Positions 1-8,400 of a stretch of 64,000 bases of DNA are shown piece by piece. This stretch comes from JACTMZ01 sp044359955 (GTDB lineage: Bacteria; Verrucomicrobiota; Verrucomicrobiia; Chthoniobacterales; JACTMZ01): positions 1 through 64,000 of the forward strand of contig JBIKLF010000008.1 in NCBI GenBank assembly GCA_044359955.1, given 5' to 3'. The notes under the pieces are model-generated. The model searched no databases. It was not told the origin of the DNA and saw only the letters and a program-made list of their open reading frames with translations. The translations under genes and the position numbers were made by a program. Numbering within the stretch: position 1 is the first letter of the stretch; every line of letters begins with the position of its first letter.

Positions 1-248
1 CCGTGGAGCCAAGGGCGGCAGAGAGCGGCACCTTCCGGCCGGAACAATGCCCTGTAGACCAGTGTTATCGATTACCCTCTGGGTTAGAAAGACACGGCCC
101 ACAGCGCCTCGGGGGAATGTTCTGGGCATCGGTGAGGTGAATCGGAGTTTGACGCCACGCGGTGCGGGACCTGCCGCGCCAGCGAGTCACGCGTCACCGG
201 TTTCCGATCGACCCCCGCAAGGGGTGAGTCGGCCCCGTCGCTCTTGGA
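1..248 (+). other. Probable upstream part of the group II intron, no gene
   Basis: This stretch is contiguous with domain V and has no credible reading frame. It is rich in short self-complementary segments, as intron domains are. I assign it to the intron by position only. The 5' boundary (GTGYG) is not visible, so the intron probably starts outside the window. Confidence 0.4.
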
Positions 249-327
249 GAGCCGTGTGCGGGAGATCCGCCCGCACGGTTCGGAGGGGGGAGTGGGGCAA
301 ACTTTCCGTGCCCCGCTCCTACCCTAT
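249..327 (+). mobile_element. 3' end of a group II intron (domains V and VI)
   Basis: Positions 249-281 match a group II intron domain V: the lower strand starts GAGCCGTG and closes with CACGGTTC, with a two-base CG bulge and a short GAGAT loop. It is followed by a domain VI stem (285-298 paired with 310-324) carrying a single bulged A at 321, the expected branch point. That A is seven bases from a plausible AT 3' end at 326-327. No reverse transcriptase/maturase reading frame lies between position 1 and domain V, so the upstream 248 bases are either domain I-IV sequence of an ORF-less or degenerate intron, or the tail of one whose ORF lies outside the window. Confidence 0.8.
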
Positions 328-334
328 CCCAAAA

Positions 335-394
335 GTGGCATCGGCTTCTAGCCGATGGGCTCGAAAACATCATGGGCAAAGATGCCCATGCCAC
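335..394. repeat. Palindromic repeat, family A (GTGGCAT...ATGCCAC), copy 1
   Basis: A 60-bp unit beginning GTGGCATCGGC and ending GCCCATGCCAC, with two internal small hairpins. The same layout recurs at 32576-32633 and 33588-33647. It starts a few bases after the intron's 3' end. Confidence 0.7.
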
Positions 395-426
395 GGCGGC
401 TCGCGGGGACGCTCGTCCTCCCGAGG

Positions 427-490
427 GTAGGGACGAGCGGCTCGCTTGTCCGATCCATTTCCCACGGACACGCGAGCCGCGTGTCCCTAC
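427..490. repeat. Palindromic repeat, family B (GTAGGGACGAGCGG...), copy 1
   Basis: A 64-bp two-hairpin unit beginning GTAGGGACGAGCGGCTCGC and ending GAGCCGCGTGTCCCTAC. Close relatives lie at 45040-45103 and 52848-52948, and a partial one at 34832-34887. Confidence 0.7.
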
Positions 491-568
491 CTTCGGAATA
501 ATGTTCGAAAGTCCAAATCCGCTTGGGAACTGATCGACAAAGTGAAGCACTCGCGGCAACGGTTCGGA

Positions 569-663
569 AAAGTACAAACGGTGTCCCCGCCGCTTGTCGT
601 GCGAGGTTAAGCGGCGCCGACGCCGCTACTTCTTTTCGGCTTCAACTGCATCGTTCCGGCTAA
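569..663. repeat. Palindromic repeat, family C with conserved flank, copy 1
   Basis: A hairpin rich in GCGGCG/CGCCGC is followed by a flank whose reverse complement begins TTAGCCGGAACGATGCAG. The second copy at 45231-45325 carries the same flank on the other side, so the two copies are in opposite orientation. Confidence 0.65.
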
Positions 664-664
664 G

Positions 665-824
665 TCTAGAAAAGGCGTTGAGAGCCGGAGTCCGCTGCGG
701 CGACCAATTGAGAGGTTGAAAGCCAATGACATGTCGATCCGGGCGCACTCACCTTAAGCGTGAGCCAGGCCGATGATGTAAGTCGCTCCTACTCAGTCCC
801 TCAACTTTGCACTACGTTTTTAGG
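665..824. repeat. MITE-like repeat, family D, shorter copy
   Basis: About 160 bp, beginning CTAGAAAAGGCGTTGAGAG and ending CTACGTTTTTAGG. It matches, inverted, the element at 8206-8400 at both ends and in a middle block (GAGAGGTTGAAAGCCAA, then TGTCGATCC). The part between differs in length, so this is a diverged or internally deleted copy. No protein is encoded. Confidence 0.65.
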
Positions 825-1043
825 ATTAAGGCCTGCGAAAGGTGCGACTGCATGAAACGCGGGATCATTTTCCCAGAATTGATGCATATTCGAGGAATTG
901 CAGGCTCGTGGGATGCGGTTCGGGGTGTTCAGACGCCGTGTTTCTTGCGGAAGTGGTGGCAGCACATGGGCGATGTTATGCCGTCCAACCCGGACCACAG
1001 CCCGGTGAACTTCCCACGGCGCGAGGTTTTTCACCTCGGGTGA
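825..1043. other. Intergenic stretch without a gene
   Basis: I see no reading frame with coding character. A hairpin at 1022-1038 (CGAGGT, loop, ACCTCG) sits 6 bp beyond the stop of the TolC-like gene on the minus strand. It could act as a weak terminator but has no T-tract. Confidence 0.4.
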
Positions 1044-2558
1044 TTACTTGGCCAGGGTGATGCCGTGGCGGGTGAGGGTGGTGCCGGTGGCTTGGTGGTA
1101 GCGGGCCACGGCAATATTATAGTCGGCCATGGCGCGGATTTCGGAAATGGCGGCGGTGGCGAGGTCGCGTTGGAATTGGAGGACTTCGAAGGTCGTGGCG
1201 ATGCCGGCGCGCAGGCGGGTTTCGCCGGCGGCGAGGGTCTCGGCGGCGAGGAGGCGCGCTTGCCGGGCGGCGTCGATGCGCTTGGACGCGGTCTCGACCT
1301 GGCCCGCGGCGTTGTCGGCTTCGACGAGGATGCTTTGTTCGAGGCGTTTCAATTCGACGATCTGGCGGGCGGCTTCGAGTTTGGCGGCTTCGAGATTTCC
1401 TTGCCCGGTGTTGTTGGGGATGGGGACGCTGAAGATACCGCCGACGGACCACGCCAGGGCGCCGTTTTCAACGCTGCGGTTGATGCTGTCGGAAAGATCG
1501 TCATCGATGCCGTTGCGGCCGAGGCTGGCCACGAGGTCGAGTCGCGGGAGGGCGGCGTTGCGTGTGAAGACGACGTTGATTTCGCGCTTCTGCAACTCGA
1601 GCAGGGCGGCTTGGAAGTCGGGGCGGTTTTGGATGGCCGCGGCCAGATCGGCTTTGCGGTCCTGCGCGATGCCCGGTGCTTTGGGTGGCGGGGCGATGTC
1701 GAGCCGGATGGCGAGCACGTCCTCGACGCGGTTGGTCACGAGTTGCTTGAGAAAATTTTCGTCGTCGGCTTGTTGGCGTTCGGCCACGAGGACGCGTTCT
1801 TCGCGGGCGGCGACGTCGGTTTCGGCCTGCAGGACGTCGAGCGGTGACATAACACCGATCTCGGCGCGGCGCTGGTTGTCGGCGGCGAGTTGGGCGGCCA
1901 GCGCGCGGGAGCGGCGTTCGACCTCGGCGTTGCCGCCGGAGAACCAGAGTTCGTTGTAGACCTCGGCGACACGCGTCACGGTTTCGATGATCTGGCGCGC
2001 GTAGGCCCAGCGCGAGATGCCCAGATCGGCCCGCGCGAGGCGCACCGAGGCGAGGTTGACGTCGGTGCCGAAGCCGCGGAGCAAAGGCTGTGTGATGCTC
2101 AGGCCGCCGAAAGAGGCGTAGCGGTCGTTGTAGTTGTTGCGGGAGGTCTGGCGGTTTTCCACCGTGATGCCGAGTTCGTAGGTCAGGCCCCACGGGGTGA
2201 GTCCGCCGATGTTGGCGTCGGCGAAGTCGCGCAGGTTGCGGGTGTAGAGTCCGGGCTGGATGAGGCCGTCGGCGGGTTGGGGGCCGGTGGTGACATTGAG
2301 CCCGGTAAGGTCTTCCTCGTTGTCGTCGCGGGTGTAGGCGAGGGTCAGGGCCGGGTCGAACTTGCCTTCCGAACTGCGCAGCTTGGCGCGGCTGATGAGC
2401 GGGTCGTAGGACGCGCCTTCGATGGCGAAGTTTTTCTGCAAGGCGAGTTGCACGGATTCCGCGTAGGTCACGGCGGCGAAATATTCGCCGTCCGGCTCCG
2501 CGCTGGCGGGGAGGCAACCGAGCAGCAGCAAAATGAGCAGACGGATCGGCATGGGCAT
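1044..2558 (-). CDS. TolC-family outer membrane efflux protein
   Basis: Outer-membrane channel of a tripartite efflux or secretion system. The 504-aa product starts with a signal peptide (MPMPIRLLILLLLGCLPASA). It has the two-fold coiled-coil and beta organisation of OEP/TolC proteins, with long Ala/Glu/Arg-rich helices around residues 200-290 and 400-480 and the usual TYAESVQLALQKN-type start of the first helix. The start was chosen at the signal peptide; a longer upstream frame lies inside the permease gene and is a shadow. The gene begins 2 bp after the stop of the MacB-like permease, as the last gene of a four-gene minus-strand operon. Family assignment is firm; substrate is unknown. Confidence 0.88.
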   Translation of the reverse strand: MPMPIRLLILLLLGCLPASAEPDGEYFAAVTYAESVQLALQKNFAIEGASYDPLISRAKLRSSEGKFDPALTLAYTRDDNEEDLTGLNVTTGPQPADGLIQPGLYTRNLRDFADANIGGLTPWGLTYELGITVENRQTSRNNYNDRYASFGGLSITQPLLRGFGTDVNLASVRLARADLGISRWAYARQIIETVTRVAEVYNELWFSGGNAEVERRSRALAAQLAADNQRRAEIGVMSPLDVLQAETDVAAREERVLVAERQQADDENFLKQLVTNRVEDVLAIRLDIAPPPKAPGIAQDRKADLAAAIQNRPDFQAALLELQKREINVVFTRNAALPRLDLVASLGRNGIDDDLSDSINRSVENGALAWSVGGIFSVPIPNNTGQGNLEAAKLEAARQIVELKRLEQSILVEADNAAGQVETASKRIDAARQARLLAAETLAAGETRLRAGIATTFEVLQFQRDLATAAISEIRAMADYNIAVARYHQATGTTLTRHGITLAK

Positions 2559-2559
2559 C

Positions 2560-3912
2560 CTACTCGTAGCGGAGCGCGGCAATGGGATCGAGGCGGGAGG
2601 CGCGCCAGGCGGGATACAATCCGCTGAGGACCCCGACGGCGGTGGCAAAGCCGACGCTGATGAGGATGGCGGAGGGTTCGATGACCGGCGGGCTTTCCTG
2701 CGGCGCGAGGTGTCCAAGCAGTTCGAGGAGGAGCGCGCCGGCGCCGAGGCCGAGCAAGCCGCCGATGACCCCGATGACGGTGCTTTCGGCGAGGATCTGG
2801 AGGAAGACATCGCGCCGGCGGGCGCCGACGGCGAGGCGCACGCCGAGTTCGCGCACGCGTTGGGCGATGCTGGCCAGCATGATGTTGGCGATGCCGATGC
2901 CGCCGACTAGCAGGCTGATCCCGGCGATGAGCGCGCCGCTCATTTGCGTGGAACGCAAGCTGGTTTCCATGCGCTCGAACCATTCCTCGCGCGTGTCGAA
3001 GTCATAGTCGTCCACCCCGCGGTGCGTGCCGCGCAGCAGTTTCTCCACTTCCGCCAGCGTTTCGTCGAAGCGCGCCAGGTCGCGCACACGGAAATGGAGG
3101 TGTTCCAGCTTGGCCATGGCCAGCGGCGGCATGTCCTTCTGGCCGGAGCGGAATTCGTGGTAGAGGGTGGTCAGGGGCACGATGACCGATTCGTTCTTCC
3201 CGCTGAACATGTCGCGACGTCCGCCGCCGCCGGAACCGCGCGCTCCCATGGCCAGGCGGGCCGGCGGTTTGTCGCCGCGGGCCGCCGCCTCGCGCCGGCG
3301 CCGGTCCTCTTCGCGCTCGTAGCGGGCGAGGAGGCCGACCACGGCGAAAGGGCGCCCGTTGATGATGATGGTGCGGCCGAGGAAATCGGCGTCCGAGCCG
3401 TGTTCGTCGGGCCAGAGTTCGGCGACCTTGGTGTCGCCGAGGACGACGACCCGCGCCCCGCGTTCCACGTCGAGGTCGGTGAGGTAGCGTCCGGCCGCCA
3501 TTTCGTGCCGCCCGACGCTGAAACTGTCGGGCCAGCCCCCGTAGAGCCGCGCGCTGACCGTCTCGCCGTCCGGCGCCGAAAGCGTGGCGCCAGTGGCCAT
3601 GGCCGGGTCGACGTGGGAGATCAGGTGCGGGAGGCCGCGCAGGGCCTCGGCGTCGGCGAGGGTGAGTCCGGGCGAGAGCGAGGCGAGGTCGGCGAATTCG
3701 AGGGACACCTGCTTGTCCATGATTCTGACGCTTTCGAGTCCGCCGAGCTGCTCCATGGTATTGCGCCAACTGGTGGCAATGCCGGCGGTGAGGGCAAACA
3801 TGGCGAGCAGGCTGGCCACGCCGAGAATGACGCCGAGCATGGTGAGGAAAGTGCGGAACTTGTGTTCGCGGATTTCCTGCAGGCCGATGAGCAGTCCGGA
3901 AAACCAGTTCAT
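2560..3912 (-). CDS. MacB-like ABC transporter permease (FtsX family)
   Basis: Integral membrane subunit of a MacAB-type exporter, 450 aa. It has an N-terminal membrane segment (about residues 18-42), a large periplasmic MacB_PCD domain (about 45-310, with a charged Arg/Gly-rich insert near 205-240), and three C-terminal membrane segments forming the FtsX domain. The GIGIANIMLASIAQRVRELGV stretch is typical of the family. It overlaps the upstream ATPase gene by 4 bp (ATGA), which implies translational coupling. Unlike E. coli MacB, the ATPase is a separate polypeptide. It is likely to move a lipoprotein, peptide or small toxic compound across the periplasm with the TolC-like partner; the substrate cannot be read from sequence. 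Confidence 0.88.
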   Translation of the reverse strand: MNWFSGLLIGLQEIREHKFRTFLTMLGVILGVASLLAMFALTAGIATSWRNTMEQLGGLESVRIMDKQVSLEFADLASLSPGLTLADAEALRGLPHLISHVDPAMATGATLSAPDGETVSARLYGGWPDSFSVGRHEMAAGRYLTDLDVERGARVVVLGDTKVAELWPDEHGSDADFLGRTIIINGRPFAVVGLLARYEREEDRRRREAAARGDKPPARLAMGARGSGGGGRRDMFSGKNESVIVPLTTLYHEFRSGQKDMPPLAMAKLEHLHFRVRDLARFDETLAEVEKLLRGTHRGVDDYDFDTREEWFERMETSLRSTQMSGALIAGISLLVGGIGIANIMLASIAQRVRELGVRLAVGARRRDVFLQILAESTVIGVIGGLLGLGAGALLLELLGHLAPQESPPVIEPSAILISVGFATAVGVLSGLYPAWRASRLDPIAALRYE

Positions 3913-4610
3913 GTCGCGGTGTCCTTGACGATACGCCCGTCGCGCATTTCCACGATGCGGGCGGCGCGGGCCGCCACGGCGGGGTCGTGGGTGACGAGCA
4001 CGATGGTGCGGCCGGAGCGGTGGAGTTCGGCGAGGAGACGGAGCACGTCCGCGCCGTTGGCGGTATCGAGATTGCCGGTCGGTTCGTCAGCGAGAATGAG
4101 GGCGGGATCGTTGACCAAAGCGCGGGCCACGGCGACGCGCTGGCATTGGCCGCCGCTCAATTGCGTAGGACGGTGGCTGAGGCGGTCGGTCAGGTTGACT
4201 TTGGCCGCGGCGTCGAGGGCACGCTGCCGCCGCTCGCGGCGGGTGAGCCCGGCGTAGACCAGCGGGAGTTCGATATTTTTTTGCACGTCGAGACGCGGGA
4301 GGAGATTGAAGGCCTGGAAGACAAAGCCGATGCTGCGGTTGCGCAGACGGGCCAGACGGTCGGAGCCGGCGGTGCTGATGTCTTCGCCGGCCACGGTGAC
4401 GCGGCCGGAGGTCGGGGTGTCGAGGCAGCCGACGAGGTGCATGAGGGTCGATTTGCCGCTGCCGCTCGTGCCGGTGATGGCGACGAACTCGCCGGGATCG
4501 ATGCGCAGGTTCACGCCGTCGAGCGCGGCGACCGGGTCGGGGCCGGTGCCGTAGATTTTGTGCACGCCGCTGAGGTCAACGGCGGCGGACAGTTCAGGAT
4601 CTTTCCTCAT
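3909..4610 (-). CDS. ABC transporter ATP-binding protein (MacB/LolD type)
   Basis: ATPase driving the adjacent permease, 233 aa. Walker A (GTSGSGKST), Q-loop (FVFQAFNLLPRL), signature (LSGGQCQRVAVARAL, with Cys at the position often Q), Walker B (LILADEPTGNLD) and switch His (LVTHD) are all present. The start ATG at 4610 gives the normal N-terminus; the reading frame continues upstream only within the adaptor gene. It overlaps the adaptor gene by 17 bp and the permease by 4 bp, so the three are co-translated. Members of this class power mechanotransmission exporters (MacAB) or lipoprotein sorting (LolCDE). The adaptor and TolC neighbours favour MacAB. Confidence 0.92.
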   Translation of the reverse strand: MRKDPELSAAVDLSGVHKIYGTGPDPVAALDGVNLRIDPGEFVAITGTSGSGKSTLMHLVGCLDTPTSGRVTVAGEDISTAGSDRLARLRNRSIGFVFQAFNLLPRLDVQKNIELPLVYAGLTRRERRQRALDAAAKVNLTDRLSHRPTQLSGGQCQRVAVARALVNDPALILADEPTGNLDTANGADVLRLLAELHRSGRTIVLVTHDPAVAARAARIVEMRDGRIVKDTAT

Positions 4611-5664
4611 CGGGACGGTTGAGCAGCACGCTTTCGCCTTCCTCCAGTCCGGAAAGGATTTCGGCGTGGAAGAGATCGGTCGCGCCGACTTCCACGGGGC
4701 GCGTTTCGGGCTCGGCTTCGGGACGGGGGATGTAGACAACTTTGCCGTCGCCGCTGGTGAAGACCGCGCCGAGCGGGACGGAGACCGCATTGTTTGCCGT
4801 GGCGAGCGGTAGGCGGATGGCCATGGTCATGCCCGGACGAAAGGCCGAGGTGTCACCACTGAGCACGGCCTGCACGGTGAAGCCTTTGACGTTGTTTTTC
4901 GTGGTGGCCAGCGGGGCGATGAAATTGATTTTGGCGGTGGTGCGGATGGAGTCATCCGCCCCGCCGAGGACTTCGACCGTGTCACCGAGTTTGACTTTGC
5001 CGATGTCGAGCTGGTTGACGTGCGCGTCGACGATGAGGCTGGAGAGGTCGGCGAGGATGGCGAGGGTGGTGCCGGCGTTGACGCTGACGGCGGGAACAAC
5101 GATTTGGCCGGCGATGACCGGCACGGAGAGAATGGTGCCGTTGGCCGGGGCGGGGACGCGGGTTTTGGTGATGCGGTCGTCGACGGTTTCGAGGCGGCGT
5201 TGCGCGCGCTGCTGCGCGTTTTCGGCGAGGCGGTGGTCGGCGTCGAGGTTCTCGTAGATTTCTTTGCTGATCAGTTTGGCCTCGAAGAGTTGGCGGGCGC
5301 GGTCGAGGTTGCCGGCGAGTTTTTCCACCGTGACGACGGCCCCGTCGATTTCCACCTGGGCCGAGGCGCGCTCGATTTGCAGGTCGCTGTCATCGATGAC
5401 GAAAAGAAGTTCCCCCGCTTTGACCTCGCGGCCGGTGGCGGTAAGGACATCGCGCAGCTTGCCGCCGACCTCCGGTTTGATTTCGACTTGGAAAGCCGGG
5501 GAGACGTCACCGCTGAGGCGGATCTCCTCGTGGATGTCGCGCCGTTCGGCCTGCGCCATGGGAACTTCGGGCAGCCGGCTCTGGCCCGAGTCCTCGCAGG
5601 CGGAGAGGGCCAGCAAGAAAGCGGGAGCGAGGCGGCGCAGGAGCAAAGTGGGGCTCAATGGCAT
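4594..5664 (-). CDS. Periplasmic adaptor (HlyD/MFP family) lipoprotein
   Basis: Membrane fusion protein linking the ABC permease to the TolC-like channel, 356 aa. The N-terminus is a lipoprotein signal (RRLAPAFLLALSAC), so the mature protein is probably anchored through Cys-23. It has a lipoyl/barrel-sandwich half (EVGGKLRDVLTATGREVKAG), a helical hairpin around residues 95-165, the second lipoyl half (VPAPANGTILSVPVIAGQIV), then beta-barrel and membrane-proximal domains. First gene of the operon. The start at 5664 is chosen because it gives the lipobox; the frame is open to 5754 but without signal-peptide character. Substrate unknown. Confidence 0.9.
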   Translation of the reverse strand: MPLSPTLLLRRLAPAFLLALSACEDSGQSRLPEVPMAQAERRDIHEEIRLSGDVSPAFQVEIKPEVGGKLRDVLTATGREVKAGELLFVIDDSDLQIERASAQVEIDGAVVTVEKLAGNLDRARQLFEAKLISKEIYENLDADHRLAENAQQRAQRRLETVDDRITKTRVPAPANGTILSVPVIAGQIVVPAVSVNAGTTLAILADLSSLIVDAHVNQLDIGKVKLGDTVEVLGGADDSIRTTAKINFIAPLATTKNNVKGFTVQAVLSGDTSAFRPGMTMAIRLPLATANNAVSVPLGAVFTSGDGKVVYIPRPEAEPETRPVEVGATDLFHAEILSGLEEGESVLLNRPDEERS

Positions 5665-5775
5665 GAGGAAGGAGGAGAACCTCAGAGTATCACCCGAAGA
5701 TGCCATCCGTGACAACCACGACCGGTGCCGGGCGACCGGAGCAGAGGGATGCACCAGCGGGCAAAGAGACCCCGA

Positions 5776-6686
5776 TTACCGCAGGAGGCGCTGGCGCAGG
5801 TTGTCGTCGATGGCGGGGGTCGTCCGGACGAAGGCGAGGGCGGCCGCGGCGTCGGCACGTTTCCAAGTGCGCACGATATCCGCGACGGTGCGGTGGCGGG
5901 CGTTGGCATCGGTGATGGCAACGGCCCACTGCGCGGCGGTGGCCGGGTCGGTGCGGGCCAGTCTGGAGCTGAAGGCTGCGGCGGCGGACTGCACCGCGCC
6001 TCCGAGTTGTCCGACCCACTGCAGCGCGGCCGGAAGATTGCGGTCGGCGAAGCGGGCACCGACCGTGGAGGCGGCCACGGTTTGGGCTGACCCGACGGGT
6101 AGCGAGGAAATGGAGGAGGAGGCGGCGCCGGGATCATTTTCCGACCACGTGCGGTAGATCTGCCGCAGCGCGGCATCGCGAGCCATGGGTGAATCGAGCG
6201 AGGCGGCCCAGGCGGAAGCAGCGGAGGGATCCTTTTTGGCGTAAGCCTCGGCGGTGTGGCGCAGGAGTCGTTCACTGCCGCCTTGTTTAAAGGCTTCCGC
6301 GGCGTAGGCGGCCGCGCCGGCGGGGTCGAGTTCCGCCCAACGTTCGACCAGGGCGCGTTCGCGCCGGTCGGTGTCGGCGCCGGCCGGGGCGTCGACCAAG
6401 GCGCGCAAGCCGGCCTGCACTTCATCCAGGGTCGGCAATTTCTGCCGAGCCGCGGGCGGATCAAGGGACGGCTCGGAGTTGGCTGCGCGGGCGTCGTCCG
6501 CCCGGATTTCCGCGAGGGAAAGGTCGAGCGGATCGGACTCCGGGTCCCAAGCGTTGAGACCGGGTGCCGGGGGTTCGGTGGGTGAGAGTCCCGGGGAGCC
6601 GACCGGATGGAGTGACCGGCTGACCCCGTAGCCAAGGGCGGTGCCTAGGGCGAGGGCCAGTAAAAGGGGGCAAGCTTGGCAATCAT
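5776..6686 (-). CDS. DP-A-A repeat protein with N-terminal anchor; probable frameshift
   Basis: An Ala-rich helical protein of unknown role. The body (about 280 aa) is built from degenerate repeats of roughly 33 residues around a core DPxAAxxWA, as in SAASAWAASLDSPMARDAA and ATAAQWAVAITDANARHR. This pattern is common in uncharacterised verrucomicrobial proteins. The body frame has no plausible start near its N-terminus. A start ATG at 6686 in the next frame reads MIAKLAP and then stops after six more residues. Adding one base to the G run at 6665-6669 (C run on the coding strand) joins it to PLLLALALGTALGYG, a perfect signal-anchor. So the gene is either frameshifted or carries a sequencing error there. 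It is divergent from the DUF1800 gene. Confidence 0.6.
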
Positions 6687-6777
6687 GAAAAGGTCTTGAT
6701 AACCTAAACCCCGGAGGGCGTAAAAAGTTTCGTTGGTCCGCGCAACGTGGAGCGCCTTCAGGGGTTTGATCATAGTA

Positions 6778-8196
6778 ATGGCTGATTCCACCAAGATCCC
6801 ATGGAGTCCCGAGGCGGCGGCGCATTTGTTGCGCCGGGCGGCTTTCGGGGGCACGCCGGAAGATGCGGAGGTGCTGGCGGCGCCGGGGTTGGACGGGGCG
6901 GTGGATCGGTTGCTGGCCGAGGACGGACGGGGGTTGCCGTCGCCACCCGTGACCGATCCGGCGGAATACCTACGCCGGCGCGAACTGCGGGCGGCGCGGC
7001 GGCGCGAGTGGGCGGGCTCACGCATGGAGTCCGGGGCTTTCGAGCGGTCGATGCGCGAAACATTCGACGCTTTGCGGACGTGGTGGCTCGAGCGTATGCG
7101 GGCGGGCGGGGCGGGAGTGCAGGAGAAACTGACCTTGTTCTGGCACGGACATTTCGCCACCAGTCAGACGAAGGTAAGATTCAACCACCTCATGCTCGGG
7201 CAGAATGAAACGTTCCGCCGTCTGGGCACCGGCCCGTTCCGTGAACTTTGCGCCGCGATAGCGCGGGATCCGGCCATGTTGGTCTGGCTCGATGGCCGCC
7301 AAAGCCAGGGCAAGGCGCCGAACGAAAACTTCGCCCGCGAGATTCTCGAACTGTTCACCTTGGGTGAGGGACATTACACGGAGGAAGATATCCGGGAAGC
7401 GGCGCGCTGTTTTACCGGATGGACCGTCAACCCGGACAACGGCGACAGCATGTTCGTGGCCCGCCGGCACGACGACGGACGGAAAAAACTTTTCGGCAAA
7501 ACGGGAAAGTTCGGCGCGGCGGACGCGGTGGAGGTGATTTGCTCGCAGCCGCGCTGCGCGGAATTCCTCGCGGCCAAGCTGTGGGAATTTTACGCGTATC
7601 CGCGTCCGGAACCCGCGTTGGTCAAAGCGCTGGCCGCGCATTACCGGGCCCATGATTTGCGGACCGGCGAGTTGCTGCGCATGATTTTCACGCACCCGGA
7701 GTTCTACGCGCCGCGCGCCCGTGCCACGCAGGTCAAGAGTCCCGTGCAATGGATGGTGCAAGCCGCGCGCGAAACCGGACGCCAACTTCTGCCGCCCGGC
7801 GTGGCCCTGCCGCTGGCCGCGGAGCTGGGTCAGAATCTTTTCATGCCGCCCAGCGTCAAGGGGTGGGACGGCGGCACGGCGTGGATCAACAGCGCCACGC
7901 TGATCCGGCGCAGCAACACGGCGCTTTTGTTTGCCACGGCCGCGCCGCCGCTGCCGCTCGAGTTGCAATCGCTGGACGCAGCGGCTTGGGCCGCGGTGGC
8001 ACCGCCCGAGATGCGCTATGACATGGAAACGTTGGGCCGGCGACTGGAGAAGGTGTTTCTCGCTGTGCCGCCCGGACCGGTCACGCGCCAGCGCTTGGAG
8101 GCAGTGCTGGAGCAAGGTGATTTTCCCTGCAGCGACGAAACGGTGCGCGAAGCATCGACCGTCCTGCTCGGCTGCCCCGAATACAACCTGTGCTGA
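6778..8196 (+). CDS. DUF1800 family protein
   Basis: Uncharacterised DUF1800 protein, 472 aa, encoded with a DUF1501 partner as in many Planctomycetes and Verrucomicrobia. The typical opening AAHLLRRAAFGGTPEDAE, the EKLTLFWHGHFATS block, the FAREILELFTLGEGHYTEEDI block and the LGQNLFMPPSVKGWDGG block are all present. No signal peptide is visible. The start at 6778 is the first Met that gives the family N-terminus. The DUF1501 gene follows on the same strand after a 204-bp gap filled by a MITE-like repeat. Function is unknown; the pair is sometimes linked to polysaccharide or exported-complex loci, which is only association. Confidence 0.9.
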   Translation: MADSTKIPWSPEAAAHLLRRAAFGGTPEDAEVLAAPGLDGAVDRLLAEDGRGLPSPPVTDPAEYLRRRELRAARRREWAGSRMESGAFERSMRETFDALRTWWLERMRAGGAGVQEKLTLFWHGHFATSQTKVRFNHLMLGQNETFRRLGTGPFRELCAAIARDPAMLVWLDGRQSQGKAPNENFAREILELFTLGEGHYTEEDIREAARCFTGWTVNPDNGDSMFVARRHDDGRKKLFGKTGKFGAADAVEVICSQPRCAEFLAAKLWEFYAYPRPEPALVKALAAHYRAHDLRTGELLRMIFTHPEFYAPRARATQVKSPVQWMVQAARETGRQLLPPGVALPLAAELGQNLFMPPSVKGWDGGTAWINSATLIRRSNTALLFATAAPPLPLELQSLDAAAWAAVAPPEMRYDMETLGRRLEKVFLAVPPGPVTRQRLEAVLEQGDFPCSDETVREASTVLLGCPEYNLC

Positions 8197-8205
8197 AACC
8201 ATGAC

Positions 8206-8400
8206 CCTAAAAACGTAGTTGAAAGTTGAGTGATGAGAGCCGGAGCAGAGTGGAGACAGCCGCAGGCAATTGAGGGACTGAGCGTAAACTGTTTAAGTCA
8301 ACGGTTTGCCTTACCCTCGGGGTGACTGCGCCTGGATCGACAAGTCGTTGGCTTTCAACCTCTCAACCCTCAACCATAAACTCTCAACGCCTTTTCTAGG
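8206..8400. repeat. MITE-like repeat, family D, full copy with terminal inverted repeats
   Basis: A 195-bp element between the DUF1800 and DUF1501 genes. The left end reads CCTAAAAACGTAGTTGAAAG; the reverse complement of the right end reads CCTAGAAAAGGCGTTGAGAG, so there is an imperfect 20-bp terminal inverted repeat. An inverted, shorter relative is at 665-824. The right end stops at 8400, immediately before the DUF1501 ATG. No coding capacity. Confidence 0.7.

Noticed and set aside
335..663. CRISPR-like array because of several short repeats in a row
   Set aside because: The repeats belong to different families, are palindromic and lack regular spacers; no cas genes.
1065..1847. Long Gly/Ala-rich plus-strand frame opposite the TolC-like gene
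   Set aside because: Shadow of the real gene in a GC-rich genome; composition (Gly/Asp/Glu-rich without hydrophobic core) is typical of antisense frames.
3909..4610. Variant ABC signature with Cys (LSGGQC) as sign of an inactive ATPase
   Set aside because: The essential LSGGQ, Walker A, Walker B Glu and His are intact; the following position is variable in the family.
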